Source: Ruminococcaceae bacterium UBA7101
GTDB taxonomy: Bacteria > Bacillota > Clostridia > Oscillospirales > Acutalibacteraceae
Direction: 5' to 3'
Assembly: GCA_002493325.1 (NCBI GenBank)
Contig: DKYL01000093.1
Location: 23,468-60,202 of the forward strand
DNA: 36,735 nt
Part shown: piece after piece, positions 1-9,192 of the stretch
Layout of the letters: every line of letters starts with the position of its first letter
How positions within the stretch are numbered: position 1 is the stretch's first letter
The notes under the pieces: model-generated
Told to the model about the DNA's origin: nothing
The model's input: the letters and a program-made list of their open reading frames with translations, nothing else
Databases searched by the model: none
Position numbers and translations under genes: made by a program

Positions 1-66
1 ATCAGACAGTTCAGTAAAAGATTTAAATTATCACCGTTGAAATTCAGAAAAGAAAACAGAGAATAA
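1..66 (+). CDS. C-terminal tail of an AraC-family transcriptional regulator (partial)
   Basis: The first 22 codons of the window read in frame 1 to a TAA at 64-66 and give a peptide beginning IRQFSKRFKLSPLKFRKE. This matches the end of the second helix-turn-helix of AraC/XylS regulators, where the family pattern is F..xFKKxxGxSPxxYR. The rest of the gene lies left of the window. AraC regulators often sit beside glycan operons as sugar-responsive activators, so it may control genes to the left or the trio that follows. Only about 21 residues are visible, so the family call rests on one short motif. Confidence 0.6.
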   Translation: MRQFSKRFKLSPLKFRKENRE

Positions 67-287
67 TTAAAATATTCCCTGTTTCCCGCAACATATTTTT
101 GAATGAAGAGCCCTTGAAAAAGGGATAAATATGATTGCAAAAAGCTTATACTCATATAACATAATCAAAGCTATGTTATTTCTTTTAATAAGACAAAGCT
201 TTTTCCTTGTTTACAGCAGATATTTGTGCTAATATCAATATGTTATAATATACTGTATCTGACATTTTTATAGGAGGTTAAAACCAA
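67..287 (+). promoter_or_regulatory. Intergenic leader of the gntR-pmi-ROK operon with candidate promoter
   Basis: AT-rich stretch without a gene. The best promoter I can read is TTGTTT (207-212), a 17-bp spacer and TAATAT (230-235). A second -10-like TATAAT lies at 244-249 without a convincing -35. The ribosome binding site AGGAGG follows close to the ATG at 288. A small stem CCCTT/AAGGG at 111-124 has no T-tract and is not called a terminator. Promoter assignment is by eye only. Confidence 0.4.
156..179. promoter_or_regulatory. Inverted repeat, candidate regulator binding site upstream of gntR
   Basis: ATAACATA (156-163) and TATGTTAT (172-179) form a perfect 8-bp inverted repeat with an 8-bp spacer, about 28 bp upstream of the proposed -35 box. 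Its place suits an activator site or an upstream operator of the GntR regulator encoded just downstream. In such AT-rich DNA it could also be chance. The repeat is seen directly; the function is inferred. Confidence 0.3.
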
Positions 288-1010
288 ATGGATGGTTCCG
301 TTCCTCTTTGGCTGGAAATAAGCCGAAAAATTGAAAAAGACATTGAAGACGGAAAGTTTGCCGTAGGTGATATTCTGCCGAATGAATATCAGCTTTGCGA
401 CATTTATTCTGTCAGCAGAATAACCATAAGAGGTGCTTTATCAAGACTTAATGATTTAGGAAAAATTAAAAGAATAAAGGGCAAAGGGACTATTGTAACA
501 CTGGAAAGAATAAAGGAACCATTGCTTAAAATTTCAGGCTTTACAGATGAGATGAAGGAAAAGGGCATAGTGCCCTCCACGAGCTATGCCAATATTGAAA
601 GAAAAAAGGTTTCAGGATATATCGCTGAGCTTTTTGGACAAAGCAAATCAACTTATTTTACAGTGCTTGAAAGGGTAAGATGTATTAACGGTGTTCCCGT
701 GGGATATTTTACCACCTATCTTCCGGAAAGCATAGGACTTCCCTATGACAGCCGACAGTATTATTCATCACTCTACGATAAGCTTGAAAAGGACTATGGT
801 ATTTCCATTGACTATGTTCAGCAGTCGATTACTGCTGAGCTTGCTGACAAAAAAGCACGTAAAATGCTCAGCCTTTCATCCGGTGAGGCTGTTATGGTTA
901 TGAAAAGAAAGGCATATGTAAAGGACAAATTAATAGAATATTCCGTTTGCAAATATGACAGTAAAAAGTATGAATACAATATGGAGCTAAGGAGCAATCA
1001 AAAAACATGA
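288..1010 (+). CDS. GntR-family transcriptional regulator with UTRA ligand domain (HutC subfamily)
   Basis: The 240-aa protein has an N-terminal winged helix-turn-helix (about residues 5-72: PLWLEISRKIEKDI, then SRITIRGALSRL) and a C-terminal UTRA domain (about 90-235) of the HutC subfamily, which binds small ligands, often sugar phosphates. It starts at ATG 288 behind AGGAGG. Its stop overlaps the next start as ATGA (1007-1010), which implies translational coupling with the isomerase-like gene. The context suggests a repressor of this three-gene operon that responds to a hexose or hexose phosphate. The ligand cannot be read from sequence. Length is normal for the family and no damage is visible. 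Confidence 0.93.
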   Translation: MDGSVPLWLEISRKIEKDIEDGKFAVGDILPNEYQLCDIYSVSRITIRGALSRLNDLGKIKRIKGKGTIVTLERIKEPLLKISGFTDEMKEKGIVPSTSYANIERKKVSGYIAELFGQSKSTYFTVLERVRCINGVPVGYFTTYLPESIGLPYDSRQYYSSLYDKLEKDYGISIDYVQQSITAELADKKARKMLSLSSGEAVMVMKRKAYVKDKLIEYSVCKYDSKKYEYNMELRSNQKT

Positions 1011-2722
1011 ATAAAGGCTATAATAATTATGATAAATATCCTTTTATTAAAGCAAAAGGCAAGGCTTATCAGGGATATGATGAGATACGGATTTTAATTG
1101 AAAGCAGTAAGGAACGAATCATTGTTTTGGACTGTTATCCGATAGTCGACATCAAAAGCATAGTTGACGGTCTGGGAAATTTGTTTGATGAAATTTTTTA
1201 TACCGATACCTGTGCATACTGTGGTGAGGAATTAACAGCAAAAATGCAGAAAAATCTGACAGACGATAGAATTTTCGGCGTTATGACAACAGACTGTTTA
1301 AGTGACTATTTTATTGACAGTAAAATCAAAAATATGAAATCTGCTGTTCAAAACAGCACAGGCAGGGTGCTTGTTATCGGTGTCGGTGCAATGCTTGTGT
1401 GGGAAGGCGGATTTAATGTTCACTGTTCACTTGCAAGATGGGAAAGCCAGCTAAGATTCCGCAAGGGCGCTCCTAACTGGAATTGTGATAATTTTGATAT
1501 GGACCCCCTTACAAAATTCAAGCGGGGATATTTTGTCGAGTGGAGAATAGCAGACAAGCACAAAATTGAAAATAATGATAAATTCCATTATTTTATGGAT
1601 ACCAATTCAATTGACTGCCCTAAAATGATTGCAGCGGAGAATTATAAAGCTGCTCTTGAAAAAGCAGTAAACACACCCTTCAGGGTTGTTCCCTATTTTG
1701 ACCCAGGTGTTTGGGGCGGTCAGTGGATGAAGGAGGTATGCGGTCTTGACAAAACACAGAAAAACTTTGCATGGTGCTTTGACTGTGTACCTGAGGAGAA
1801 CAGTATTTTATATGATTTTGACGGCGTAAAGGTAGAAATGCCTGCTTTGGATATTGTTTTGCATAAAGGGAAAGAGCTTTTAGGCGAGCGTGTGCAGGCG
1901 CGTTTCGGCAATGAATTTCCTATTCGCTTTGATTTTCTTGATACTATGGACGGCGGAAATCTTTCACTGCAGGTTCACCCCACTACACAATATATTCATG
2001 AGCATTTTAATATGCCGTACACCCAGGACGAAAGCTATTATATTCTTGACAGCGGTGAGGATAGTTGTGTTTACCTTGGAGCAAGGGAGGGCATTATAGC
2101 CGATGAATTTATTGGTGCGCTTAACAATGCTCAGGAAACAGGTGAAATTGATGTTGAAAAATATGTAAACAAGTGGAGTGCCAAAAAACACGACCATTTC
2201 TTAATTCCTGGAGGAACGCTCCATTGCTCAGGCTCAAATGCGATGGTGCTTGAAATATCCAGCACACCGTATATTTTTACATTTAAGCTGTGGGATTGGG
2301 GCAGGCTGGGACTTGACGGCAAGCCACGTCCCATAAACATTAAGCACGGCAGCAAGGTAATAAATTATTCTCGTGATACAAAATGGGTTAAAGAAAATCT
2401 TATAGACAAATTTGATACCATTGAAGAAACAGATACATACAAGGCAGAAAAAACAGGACTTCATATTAACGAGCCTATTGAAACTGTGCGTCATTGGTTC
2501 ACTGATGAGGTTTATCACAAATCAAACGGCAGTGTCTGTGTGCTAAATCTCGTAGAGGGTGAGGAAGCAGAGATTATAAGTCCTGATAATTCATTTGAAC
2601 CTTATATTGTTCACTATGCAGAAACCTTTATCATTCCCGAAAATGTAGGTGATTTCATCATAAGACCAACTAAAAAAACGAAAGGTCAAAAGCTTGCAAC
2701 AATTAAAGCATATATTAGGTGA
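1007..2722 (+). CDS. Class I mannose-6-phosphate isomerase-like protein with extra N-terminal domain
   Basis: The 571-aa protein has a C-terminal half like zinc-dependent type I phosphomannose isomerases (fructose-6-P/mannose-6-P interconversion, cupin fold). The metal-binding region includes QVHP (322-325), a following HEHF/DESYY segment and GTLHC with His406. The family core is usually 310-390 aa, so about 220 N-terminal residues are extra. That part (RIIVLDCYPIVD, then GRVLVIGVGAML) looks like a nucleoside-kinase-type alpha/beta domain, but I see no clear Walker A loop. Long PMI-like proteins of this architecture are known in gut bacteria. It overlaps gntR by 4 bp and the ROK gene follows at once, which fits hexose phosphate metabolism. 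Actual substrate unproven. Confidence 0.82.
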   Translation: MNKGYNNYDKYPFIKAKGKAYQGYDEIRILIESSKERIIVLDCYPIVDIKSIVDGLGNLFDEIFYTDTCAYCGEELTAKMQKNLTDDRIFGVMTTDCLSDYFIDSKIKNMKSAVQNSTGRVLVIGVGAMLVWEGGFNVHCSLARWESQLRFRKGAPNWNCDNFDMDPLTKFKRGYFVEWRIADKHKIENNDKFHYFMDTNSIDCPKMIAAENYKAALEKAVNTPFRVVPYFDPGVWGGQWMKEVCGLDKTQKNFAWCFDCVPEENSILYDFDGVKVEMPALDIVLHKGKELLGERVQARFGNEFPIRFDFLDTMDGGNLSLQVHPTTQYIHEHFNMPYTQDESYYILDSGEDSCVYLGAREGIIADEFIGALNNAQETGEIDVEKYVNKWSAKKHDHFLIPGGTLHCSGSNAMVLEISSTPYIFTFKLWDWGRLGLDGKPRPINIKHGSKVINYSRDTKWVKENLIDKFDTIEETDTYKAEKTGLHINEPIETVRHWFTDEVYHKSNGSVCVLNLVEGEEAEIISPDNSFEPYIVHYAETFIIPENVGDFIIRPTKKTKGQKLATIKAYIR

Positions 2723-2727
2723 CAGCT

Positions 2728-3567
2728 ATGATTTTTACACTTGACATCGGCGGGACTTTTACAAAATATGCTGTTATGGATAAAAACAAAATCATAAAAA
2801 AAGGCAAGTGGGAAACTACAAATGATTTTTTAATGCTGATCAGGCTTATCGGCAGTGTTATCTGCTTTCCGGTTGATTATATCGGTATTTCAAGCGGTGG
2901 CTTCTGGAGTGAAGACGGATTTTCAATAAGCTATGAAACACTTGAAAGCACATCGGCACATAACTTAACAAGTTTTTTGTCAAAAAAATACAAATGCCCT
3001 GTTTATATTGAAAATGATGCCCGTTGTGCACTGCTTGCAGAAAAGGAATACGGCGTATTAAAAGATAATCAAAATGCTGTATTATTTGTTCTTGGTTCAT
3101 CCTTAGGCTGTGCTGTTATGATTAACGGCAAGCTTTTTTCCGGCAGTACAAATCAGGCAGGTGCAATGTTTATGATGCCCGAGTATTATGACGGCGATAA
3201 ATATCTGTATGATAAGCAGGCTAACAGCATCTGTCTTACGAAAGAATACAACCCCTCTCTCAAAAACGGAGATATGATTATGCTTGAGGAAAAAGCATTG
3301 CAGAATGATAAAAAAGCTGAATGCTTGATTGAAAGCTATTCAAAAGCAGTAGCTCTCAAATGCTGGTACTCATATTTAGCATATGACCCTGAGCTTATCG
3401 CTTTCGGCGGTGCAATTTCAAACAGTAGACTTATTACAGACAAGATAAAATATTATTTAGACTGTTTCTTTAAAAACGATAAAAGTATAAGAAAACCTAC
3501 AATTGTTAACACTCAATTCGGCAGTGACAGCAATCTTTTAGGAGCAGCTCTTCTGGGCACTAAATAA
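2728..3567 (+). CDS. ROK-family sugar kinase
   Basis: ROK (repressor, ORF, kinase) proteins phosphorylate glucose, mannose, fructose, ManNAc or beta-glucosides with ATP. This 279-aa protein has the phosphate-binding loop LDIGGTFTKYAV at the N-terminus and the catalytic-Asp motif YIENDARCALL. I prefer ATG 2728 over GTG 2719 because AGGTGA lies just upstream and the protein then starts MIFTLDIGGT. The usual ROK zinc cluster (GH...CxCGxxGC) is absent, as in BglK-type members. No helix-turn-helix precedes the kinase fold, so it is an enzyme and not a regulator. With the PMI-like gene it would feed a hexose into glycolysis. Sugar specificity unknown. Confidence 0.88.
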   Translation: MIFTLDIGGTFTKYAVMDKNKIIKKGKWETTNDFLMLIRLIGSVICFPVDYIGISSGGFWSEDGFSISYETLESTSAHNLTSFLSKKYKCPVYIENDARCALLAEKEYGVLKDNQNAVLFVLGSSLGCAVMINGKLFSGSTNQAGAMFMMPEYYDGDKYLYDKQANSICLTKEYNPSLKNGDMIMLEEKALQNDKKAECLIESYSKAVALKCWYSYLAYDPELIAFGGAISNSRLITDKIKYYLDCFFKNDKSIRKPTIVNTQFGSDSNLLGAALLGTK

Positions 3568-3608
3568 AATCAGCCTTAACGGAATGATAATCCGTTAAGG
3601 CTGATTTT
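3566..3608. terminator. Bidirectional intrinsic terminator between convergent genes
   Basis: A perfect 18-bp stem (3566-3583 with 3591-3608) with a 7-nt loop ATGATAA. The arms end in AAAA and TTTT, so each strand has a short U-run. It overlaps the stop of the ROK gene and lies 10 bp from the stop of the convergent beta-helix gene. It should therefore terminate both operons. Confidence 0.9.
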
Positions 3609-3617
3609 GTTTTGGCA

Positions 3618-5753
3618 TCAATAATATGTTCTTCCCATTTTATCGGTTGGAAGAGCACTAAATCCGTTCATTGAAATATCCTTGCCGTAATCACTGTCGA
3701 TATACGGACTGTGTTCAAAGGTATAAAGATTATTATTTTGCACACAGCTGTATTTTTTAACCCGCTTTGCAATACTGCCGATATTCTTTTTCTTATTCAT
3801 AATCACATTATTTTCCACAATGCTGTTTGCAGGATTTGCTGCAAAATCAGGGTCATCGGTATTATCAAAATCATCACTTAGTGCTGAAAGCTGCGGATAC
3901 GCTTCCTTCCACGCAGTTGAATTTATATCAAATTCTTTGAGCGTTGCCCACAAACCTTCGTTCGGAGTTTTTGCATGAGCAAACCAGCCGCCGTCTTCTA
4001 TTCCTGCAATTGCACGATCATCATAAGAAATAGGTGTACCCGCATTTACAATAACATTATTTTTAATCTGTAAATCTCGTCCGCCGCCCAAAAGGAATGC
4101 GCAACCGGGTATATTAACAAGCAGATTGCCATATGCCTCCTGACCTGAAAGTGCGTCATCAAAATAGATTCCGCTTGGCTCAAAGCCGTCAGAGCCGATA
4201 TCGTAAATACAGTTGTAACGCACAATGTTTCCATATTGATTCCAGCTTCTGCCTGAATAAATTGCGCCTGCATCAGACGATTTCAGAACTACATCGTGAA
4301 TTACATTGTATTCAATAATATTGTTGTTGCCCGAATAAGTTATTGCCTCATGCGGAGAATTATAAATTTCGTTGTGACTGCAAACACCGCCGACACCATG
4401 AATTGCAACAGCCGCCTGATATGTCTGATAAACCTGCGACCAATCATAAATCAAATTGTTTGTAACAATATTTTCAGATGATATAAGGCTTTCTCTGTCT
4501 CCGCCTGTAAGAATTACACCTGCTTTGCCTGTGGCGGTAATTGTATTGTTTTCAACAAGAATTTTGTTGCCTTCGATTTCAATTGCACTTTCGCCGACAT
4601 TTTTAACCGTACAGTTTTCAATAGTGATGTTGCTGCCTGTTCCCTTGATTGCACCTGCTCTCGTGCCGCAAAAAGTAATGCCGTCAAATGTAATGTTTTC
4701 AGCATCATCAAGAATAATCAAATTTTCTGTTTCAAGAGAAAGCTGGAGAGATTTATTTTCAAAGTCCTCAGGCGGAATAAAATAGAGGATAAGCTTATCC
4801 CTGTCAATATACCATTCACCAGCCGTATCAAGCTCCTCAAAAACATTGAAAAAATAAAAAGGCATATCTTCTTTAAAGCCGTAAACGCTTGCGTATTTTG
4901 TTGTTATACTGTTCTCATTAAAGGATGCAAGCGGTGTTGCAGAATCTGCCCAATCATACTGAAAATAGCCGAAAAGCCATATATCGTCACTGCGTTGCCA
5001 GCCTTTTATACGATTGGCAAGTGCTTCATCAACAGCAAAGGTTCCGCCACGGGGATTTTTCATATCCTCCCAATCAGGATTTTGCTGCGTTCCACTGCTT
5101 GTATAAATTTCCTTTGAGTCACCATTATCTATTATTTTGCCTGTTGTGAGATTTTCTTCACCTGCGTTCGGATAACGGGCAAGTGTCATACGTTCACCAT
5201 CACAAAACAGTTCACAGTAAAGGCTTCCCTCTTCACCATATTTTTCGGCAGTATTGTAAGCTCCGAAGGCTCTGACATTGCCTATCTGTTCCTGCGTTAC
5301 ACCATACTTTTTCAGGTCAAGCATTTTAATATTATCCTTATAGGTTTCAAAATCAGATGGATTCAGTGTAGCTCCGCCGTTAAAAATCACGTCCTCCTCT
5401 TCACCATAAAATACAGTGCCGTTATTCTTGCCTGTAAGCGCAATGGAGGAAACGGAGTATTCTCCCTTTGCAAAGGATATTACCTTTTCCTTTTTATTCA
5501 GTTTTTCTGCAAGTTCAACCGCCTTTTCAACTGTTTTAACAGGGTTTTCCCTTGTGCCGTTGTTGCTGTCATTACCAATGGGTGAAACAAATATATCACC
5601 GATGCGTTTTTCACGCTCTCTCGGCTGTGGCTGACTAAGATTTACAGGCTCCGGCTGAGGCTCACTCATTTTGCTTTGCACTGAGCAGGAGGACATTAAA
5701 GCAGTTATCATTAGCGTAATAACAAGGCATAATATCTTTTTTATGTATTTCAT
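3618..5753 (-). CDS. Right-handed parallel beta-helix lipoprotein, candidate GH141 glycoside hydrolase
   Basis: The 711-aa protein starts with a lipoprotein signal (MKYIKK, hydrophobic stretch, lipobox ALMSSC with Cys23), so it is likely anchored outside the membrane. Next come a Pro/Gln/Glu-rich linker and the DUF1565-like opening IFVSPIGNDSNNGT. Residues about 340-590 carry repeated short beta-strand coils (NNTITATG, HNEIYNSP, YNVIHDVV, NNVIVNAG) typical of a pectate-lyase-type beta-helix. Length and motifs resemble GH141, a family with alpha-L-fucosidase and xylanase members, but that match is from memory. It is last in an operon with a GH109-like and a GH36-like gene, 11 bp after the former. 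It is one of few exported enzymes here, so it may act first on the polymer. Confidence 0.75.
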   Translation of the reverse strand: MKYIKKILCLVITLMITALMSSCSVQSKMSEPQPEPVNLSQPQPREREKRIGDIFVSPIGNDSNNGTRENPVKTVEKAVELAEKLNKKEKVISFAKGEYSVSSIALTGKNNGTVFYGEEEDVIFNGGATLNPSDFETYKDNIKMLDLKKYGVTQEQIGNVRAFGAYNTAEKYGEEGSLYCELFCDGERMTLARYPNAGEENLTTGKIIDNGDSKEIYTSSGTQQNPDWEDMKNPRGGTFAVDEALANRIKGWQRSDDIWLFGYFQYDWADSATPLASFNENSITTKYASVYGFKEDMPFYFFNVFEELDTAGEWYIDRDKLILYFIPPEDFENKSLQLSLETENLIILDDAENITFDGITFCGTRAGAIKGTGSNITIENCTVKNVGESAIEIEGNKILVENNTITATGKAGVILTGGDRESLISSENIVTNNLIYDWSQVYQTYQAAVAIHGVGGVCSHNEIYNSPHEAITYSGNNNIIEYNVIHDVVLKSSDAGAIYSGRSWNQYGNIVRYNCIYDIGSDGFEPSGIYFDDALSGQEAYGNLLVNIPGCAFLLGGGRDLQIKNNVIVNAGTPISYDDRAIAGIEDGGWFAHAKTPNEGLWATLKEFDINSTAWKEAYPQLSALSDDFDNTDDPDFAANPANSIVENNVIMNKKKNIGSIAKRVKKYSCVQNNNLYTFEHSPYIDSDYGKDISMNGFSALPTDKMGRTYY

Positions 5754-5764
5754 AAGACAACTCC

Positions 5765-7003
5765 TTAATCAAGTGCATATTTGCCGGTCGATTTATCCTT
5801 TCTGTTTTTATATTTACCATTTGTGAAATCAGGAATTTCAACGGGAATATTACCATTTTCAATTGACTTTTCCGATAACGCAGTAATACACATCCAGGAT
5901 GCTGCATCATAAACATCAATAGCAGGCAGGGTTTCTCCCTTTATGGCATTAACCATAGAACGAAGAACGAGATAATCCATACCGCCGTGACCGCTTTCAA
6001 GCATACCCTTTGACTTATGCTTCCACAAATCATTGTCATAATCCTCGGCATATTTATCGGCATTTTTCCAAATCTTCTGTGGATTCATATCTATCTCGGC
6101 AACATCGCCTTCTATATCTTTTTCAAGGAATACATAATCTCCGTCTTCCTGATACATACCCTTTGTGCCGTGCACCGTAAAATTACGGCTGTAAATTCGG
6201 GGAAGTGTTGTATCAAGTGTAAGCGTAATTGTTTCACCATTTTCACAGGTTATAACCGTAGTTACGATATCACCCTGCTTAAACTGTGTATTCATCAGCT
6301 CTTCATCATCTGCTTTATGCTCTCTGATATATTCGTGCAAACCACGTGACTTGCTGGCAACAGAAACCAGTCTGAGCATACGATTGCCTCTGTTGATACC
6401 GAGAATTTTAGCAATAGGACCTAAATCATGAGTGGGGTAATTTTCGCAGTTATGCTCTTTATAGTGAGAAAGTCGGTAATGACGGTTTTCCCTGCCATAG
6501 GACACCTCATTTCTTAAATCGTGGCGGTATGCACCGTCACAATGCACGATTTCGCCGAAAACTCCCTGCCTTGCCATATTAAGGCACATAAGCTCACGCT
6601 GACCATAACAGCAGTTCTCAAGGAAGAAAAACGGTGTTCCTGTTTCCTCCTGTGCCTGCACCAAATCAAAGCACTCCTGCAGGTTGTATGTTCCGCCAAC
6701 CTCCATAGCTGTAAAAATACCTTTTCTCATAGCTTCTACAGCAATTTCAATATGCCTCTCCCATGAGGTGGCAATAACAACCGCATCAAGTGACTCCAAT
6801 GCAAGAATTTCTTTATAATTACATGTATGAAACGGCTCATCAAAACCCGCATCAGCAACTGTTTTACAAGCATGTTCAGCTCTGTCATCATATGCATCGC
6901 ATACTGCAATTATCTGCACATCGTTCATTTTAAGCATTGGCTCTATTAACTGCATACCACGCTGACCCAAACCGATAACAGCAACTTTAATTATTTTCTC
7001 CAT
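5765..7003 (-). CDS. Gfo/Idh/MocA oxidoreductase, GH109-like (candidate NAD-dependent alpha-N-acetylgalactosaminidase)
   Basis: ATG 7003 is preferred to a GTG at 7042 because it follows AGGATAAAG and gives 412 aa starting MEKIIKVAVIGLGQRG, a Rossmann NAD-binding loop. Beyond the general Gfo/Idh/MocA fold, several blocks match GH109: ENCCYG (129-134) followed by EL..LNMARQGVFGE, GAYRHDLR, the YPTHDLGP block (189-196) with its His, and GHGGMDY (339-345). GH109 enzymes use NAD+ in a redox-assisted cleavage of alpha-GalNAc, such as blood group A antigen; members with other specificities exist. No signal peptide, so cytoplasmic. Its start lies 5 bp from the stop of the GH36-like gene. Alternative: an ordinary sugar dehydrogenase. 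Confidence 0.75.
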   Translation of the reverse strand: MEKIIKVAVIGLGQRGMQLIEPMLKMNDVQIIAVCDAYDDRAEHACKTVADAGFDEPFHTCNYKEILALESLDAVVIATSWERHIEIAVEAMRKGIFTAMEVGGTYNLQECFDLVQAQEETGTPFFFLENCCYGQRELMCLNMARQGVFGEIVHCDGAYRHDLRNEVSYGRENRHYRLSHYKEHNCENYPTHDLGPIAKILGINRGNRMLRLVSVASKSRGLHEYIREHKADDEELMNTQFKQGDIVTTVITCENGETITLTLDTTLPRIYSRNFTVHGTKGMYQEDGDYVFLEKDIEGDVAEIDMNPQKIWKNADKYAEDYDNDLWKHKSKGMLESGHGGMDYLVLRSMVNAIKGETLPAIDVYDAASWMCITALSEKSIENGNIPVEIPDFTNGKYKNRKDKSTGKYALD

Positions 7004-7008
7004 TAGCT

Positions 7009-9153
7009 TTATCCTTTCCTTACTTCTTTCAAAACATACCACTCATAAGACATCGGCGGCAAAGTTATTTTCATTTTAATATTTCCGTTCGTATCAATTC
7101 TGTAATTTTCAGGCTTTTTGTCCTCTTTTGAAACACAGATTTCACATGCAGTAAGCTCTGCCTCAGGCAAAGGCGGGATCGGCTTATCAACAACCTTGTC
7201 ATCTGTTACAAAGGTTCTCTGTGAGCCATCCCTTGCCTTTATGACAAGAGGCGCAATTTCTTCTCCGTAAAGAGGGTATAAAACATCGCTGTTTTTTGTG
7301 TTTTCAAAGGGTGCAGGCGGTGCCGAAAGCTCTGTCAGTCCCGTATAATAAACAGGGAGTGTAATTTCTTCAGTACGCTCACTGTCTGTCTGATTAAAGA
7401 ACATCACAAAGCCTCTTGTATCTCCGTAAGGAAGCTGATTCATTATAGCATCTATACAAGTGGTTCTGTCAGGTTTTTCAGCATCTATACGCGGCGGCAT
7501 AAAGTGAACCGTAATACCATTAAGCACCTCGCGGTATTTTTTGAAAATACTAACCCATTTTTTAAAGATTTCCTTGCCTGTCTGAGAATCATAAACCTTC
7601 TTTCCTCTTATGGTAGGCCATACACCGCTTGCGGTAATCTGAGCCATTGCCCAGTCAAATTCAAATGCATTTTTCTCAGTCGGGAAGAACATAGCGTCCT
7701 TACCGCCGCCGTGATAAACATTCAAAGGCAAAAATCCCCAGCCCTGCGAAGGATTTTTGTCAAAGGTACCCTTGTAATAATAAATACGTGAGGTAATAAG
7801 CTGTTCTGCACGCTTTTCTGAAAAAGCAATTTCTTCATACCCGACAGGGCATCTGCTGATACCATTAAGGAAATGCCAGTCAGGAGCATTTATATAAACG
7901 CCGCGCTGTTTAATCTCATTATACCAATCCGCTACCGAGGCTTTCCACTGCTTATACTGAGAATCGGTAAAATCGTCGTGTTTATGTGTTTTGCCGCCTG
8001 AACACATCAGCATACCGTAAGGTCCGTCAATTTCTACGGCATCAGCGCCTGTTTTGTCTATAAAACGGATTACATTTTTCATATACTGCTCTGCCCATTC
8101 ACAGGCAAGGCAGCGGCATATATGACTGCCGTCGTGATTAAGAGCCTCATCACCTTTTACAGGGTGGTAATCTTTAACATAAGCAAGCGTATATGCACCC
8201 ATACGAAGCCCTTTTTCGTGACCGTAGTCATACGCTTTTTTCATTCGGCTGAGATAGCGTTCATTACCGCTTTCCATATTAACGCCTGAGCCGAATGACT
8301 GAATAATCATTTCAAGCCCGATTTCAGCACACTGGTCAACTGCCCTGCGTATTGTTCTGCTGCTGTTCGATATCAAGTGGAAAAACAGCACATTGTCAGT
8401 GCACCATGGGGCAACACGGCGGTACATTTCCTTAACCTCAATCAGCCTGCTTTCGTAATAATCTGCTGAAAAAAGGAGCTCATAGGCACAGATTGACGAT
8501 AGCTCTTCAGCGCCTTTAACCTTAATATTCATACGGAAAAGAGGCGCTATCTCCAGAAAATCATATTGAAAACGTGCATAGTTTTTTGCATATTTTGACA
8601 GGTCCAGTCCCAAAAACTGAGTGGTTGAATTATAGTCACTGTCTACAAAAATGCTATCTCTGTTTTGCGTAATACACATTACATCTGCAGCAATATTGTC
8701 AATAATGATTTCGTCTGCACTTATGTTTTTTATGGTTATGCGTTTCATAATCACCGGCATACCGTCATAAATTTCATATCTTACAGTTACTGCCAGCGGA
8801 ATTTCCGTGCCGTTATAACAAATTTCAACAGCCTTTCCGGGAGGAGGATATGAGCCATGATAAGTCATTGTAGGAGATTTCTTAAACGGCACTCTTTCCT
8901 CACAGGGAACAAGTCTGCATTCGGAAAAATCGAACACATCTGTACTGTAATTTTTCCCGTTTAAGGATATCCAAAAATCACCCTTTGGTGTATCAATCAT
9001 TTCAATATTTTTTTGATAATTGAAAAAAGACACCGTTTTACATCCCTGTGTTTCAATTTCACGCCGCACAAGTGCATTTTCCAAAATCACTTTTCCTAAC
9101 GAAAATGTAATTTCGGCAGGTATATTTTCGGTTTCAATAACCCAGTTTTTCAT
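7009..9153 (-). CDS. Clan GH-D-like glycoside hydrolase (GH36-related, uncertain family)
   Basis: The ORF can open at TTG 9159, but ATG 9153 sits 7 nt after GGAGG and gives 714 aa (MKNWVIETENIP). Residues about 1-240 look like the N-terminal beta-supersandwich of GH36 alpha-galactosidases. About 250-520 look like a TIM barrel, with WCTDNVLFFHLI at its entry and GADAVEIDGPYG (369-380) holding Asp376 where clan D enzymes have a catalytic Asp. The C-terminus looks like an all-beta domain. The usual GH36 KWDxNR nucleophile motif is not present, so membership is not certain. No signal peptide is seen. It leads the three-gene set with the GH109-like and beta-helix genes. Likely activity is an alpha-galactosidase or related exo-alpha-glycosidase. 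Confidence 0.6.
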   Translation of the reverse strand: MKNWVIETENIPAEITFSLGKVILENALVRREIETQGCKTVSFFNYQKNIEMIDTPKGDFWISLNGKNYSTDVFDFSECRLVPCEERVPFKKSPTMTYHGSYPPPGKAVEICYNGTEIPLAVTVRYEIYDGMPVIMKRITIKNISADEIIIDNIAADVMCITQNRDSIFVDSDYNSTTQFLGLDLSKYAKNYARFQYDFLEIAPLFRMNIKVKGAEELSSICAYELLFSADYYESRLIEVKEMYRRVAPWCTDNVLFFHLISNSSRTIRRAVDQCAEIGLEMIIQSFGSGVNMESGNERYLSRMKKAYDYGHEKGLRMGAYTLAYVKDYHPVKGDEALNHDGSHICRCLACEWAEQYMKNVIRFIDKTGADAVEIDGPYGMLMCSGGKTHKHDDFTDSQYKQWKASVADWYNEIKQRGVYINAPDWHFLNGISRCPVGYEEIAFSEKRAEQLITSRIYYYKGTFDKNPSQGWGFLPLNVYHGGGKDAMFFPTEKNAFEFDWAMAQITASGVWPTIRGKKVYDSQTGKEIFKKWVSIFKKYREVLNGITVHFMPPRIDAEKPDRTTCIDAIMNQLPYGDTRGFVMFFNQTDSERTEEITLPVYYTGLTELSAPPAPFENTKNSDVLYPLYGEEIAPLVIKARDGSQRTFVTDDKVVDKPIPPLPEAELTACEICVSKEDKKPENYRIDTNGNIKMKITLPPMSYEWYVLKEVRKG

Positions 9154-9192
9154 AAACAAACCTCCGGTTCATACAAAAATTTATATATTTTC

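Noticed and set aside
111..124. CCCTT-GAAA-AAGGG stem after the AraC tail, possible terminator
   Set aside because: Only 5 bp of stem and no T-run follows; too weak to call.
1720..2518. Several minus-strand open frames opposite the isomerase-like gene
   Set aside because: They overlap one another and a clearly coding frame with conserved zinc-site motifs; none has family features.
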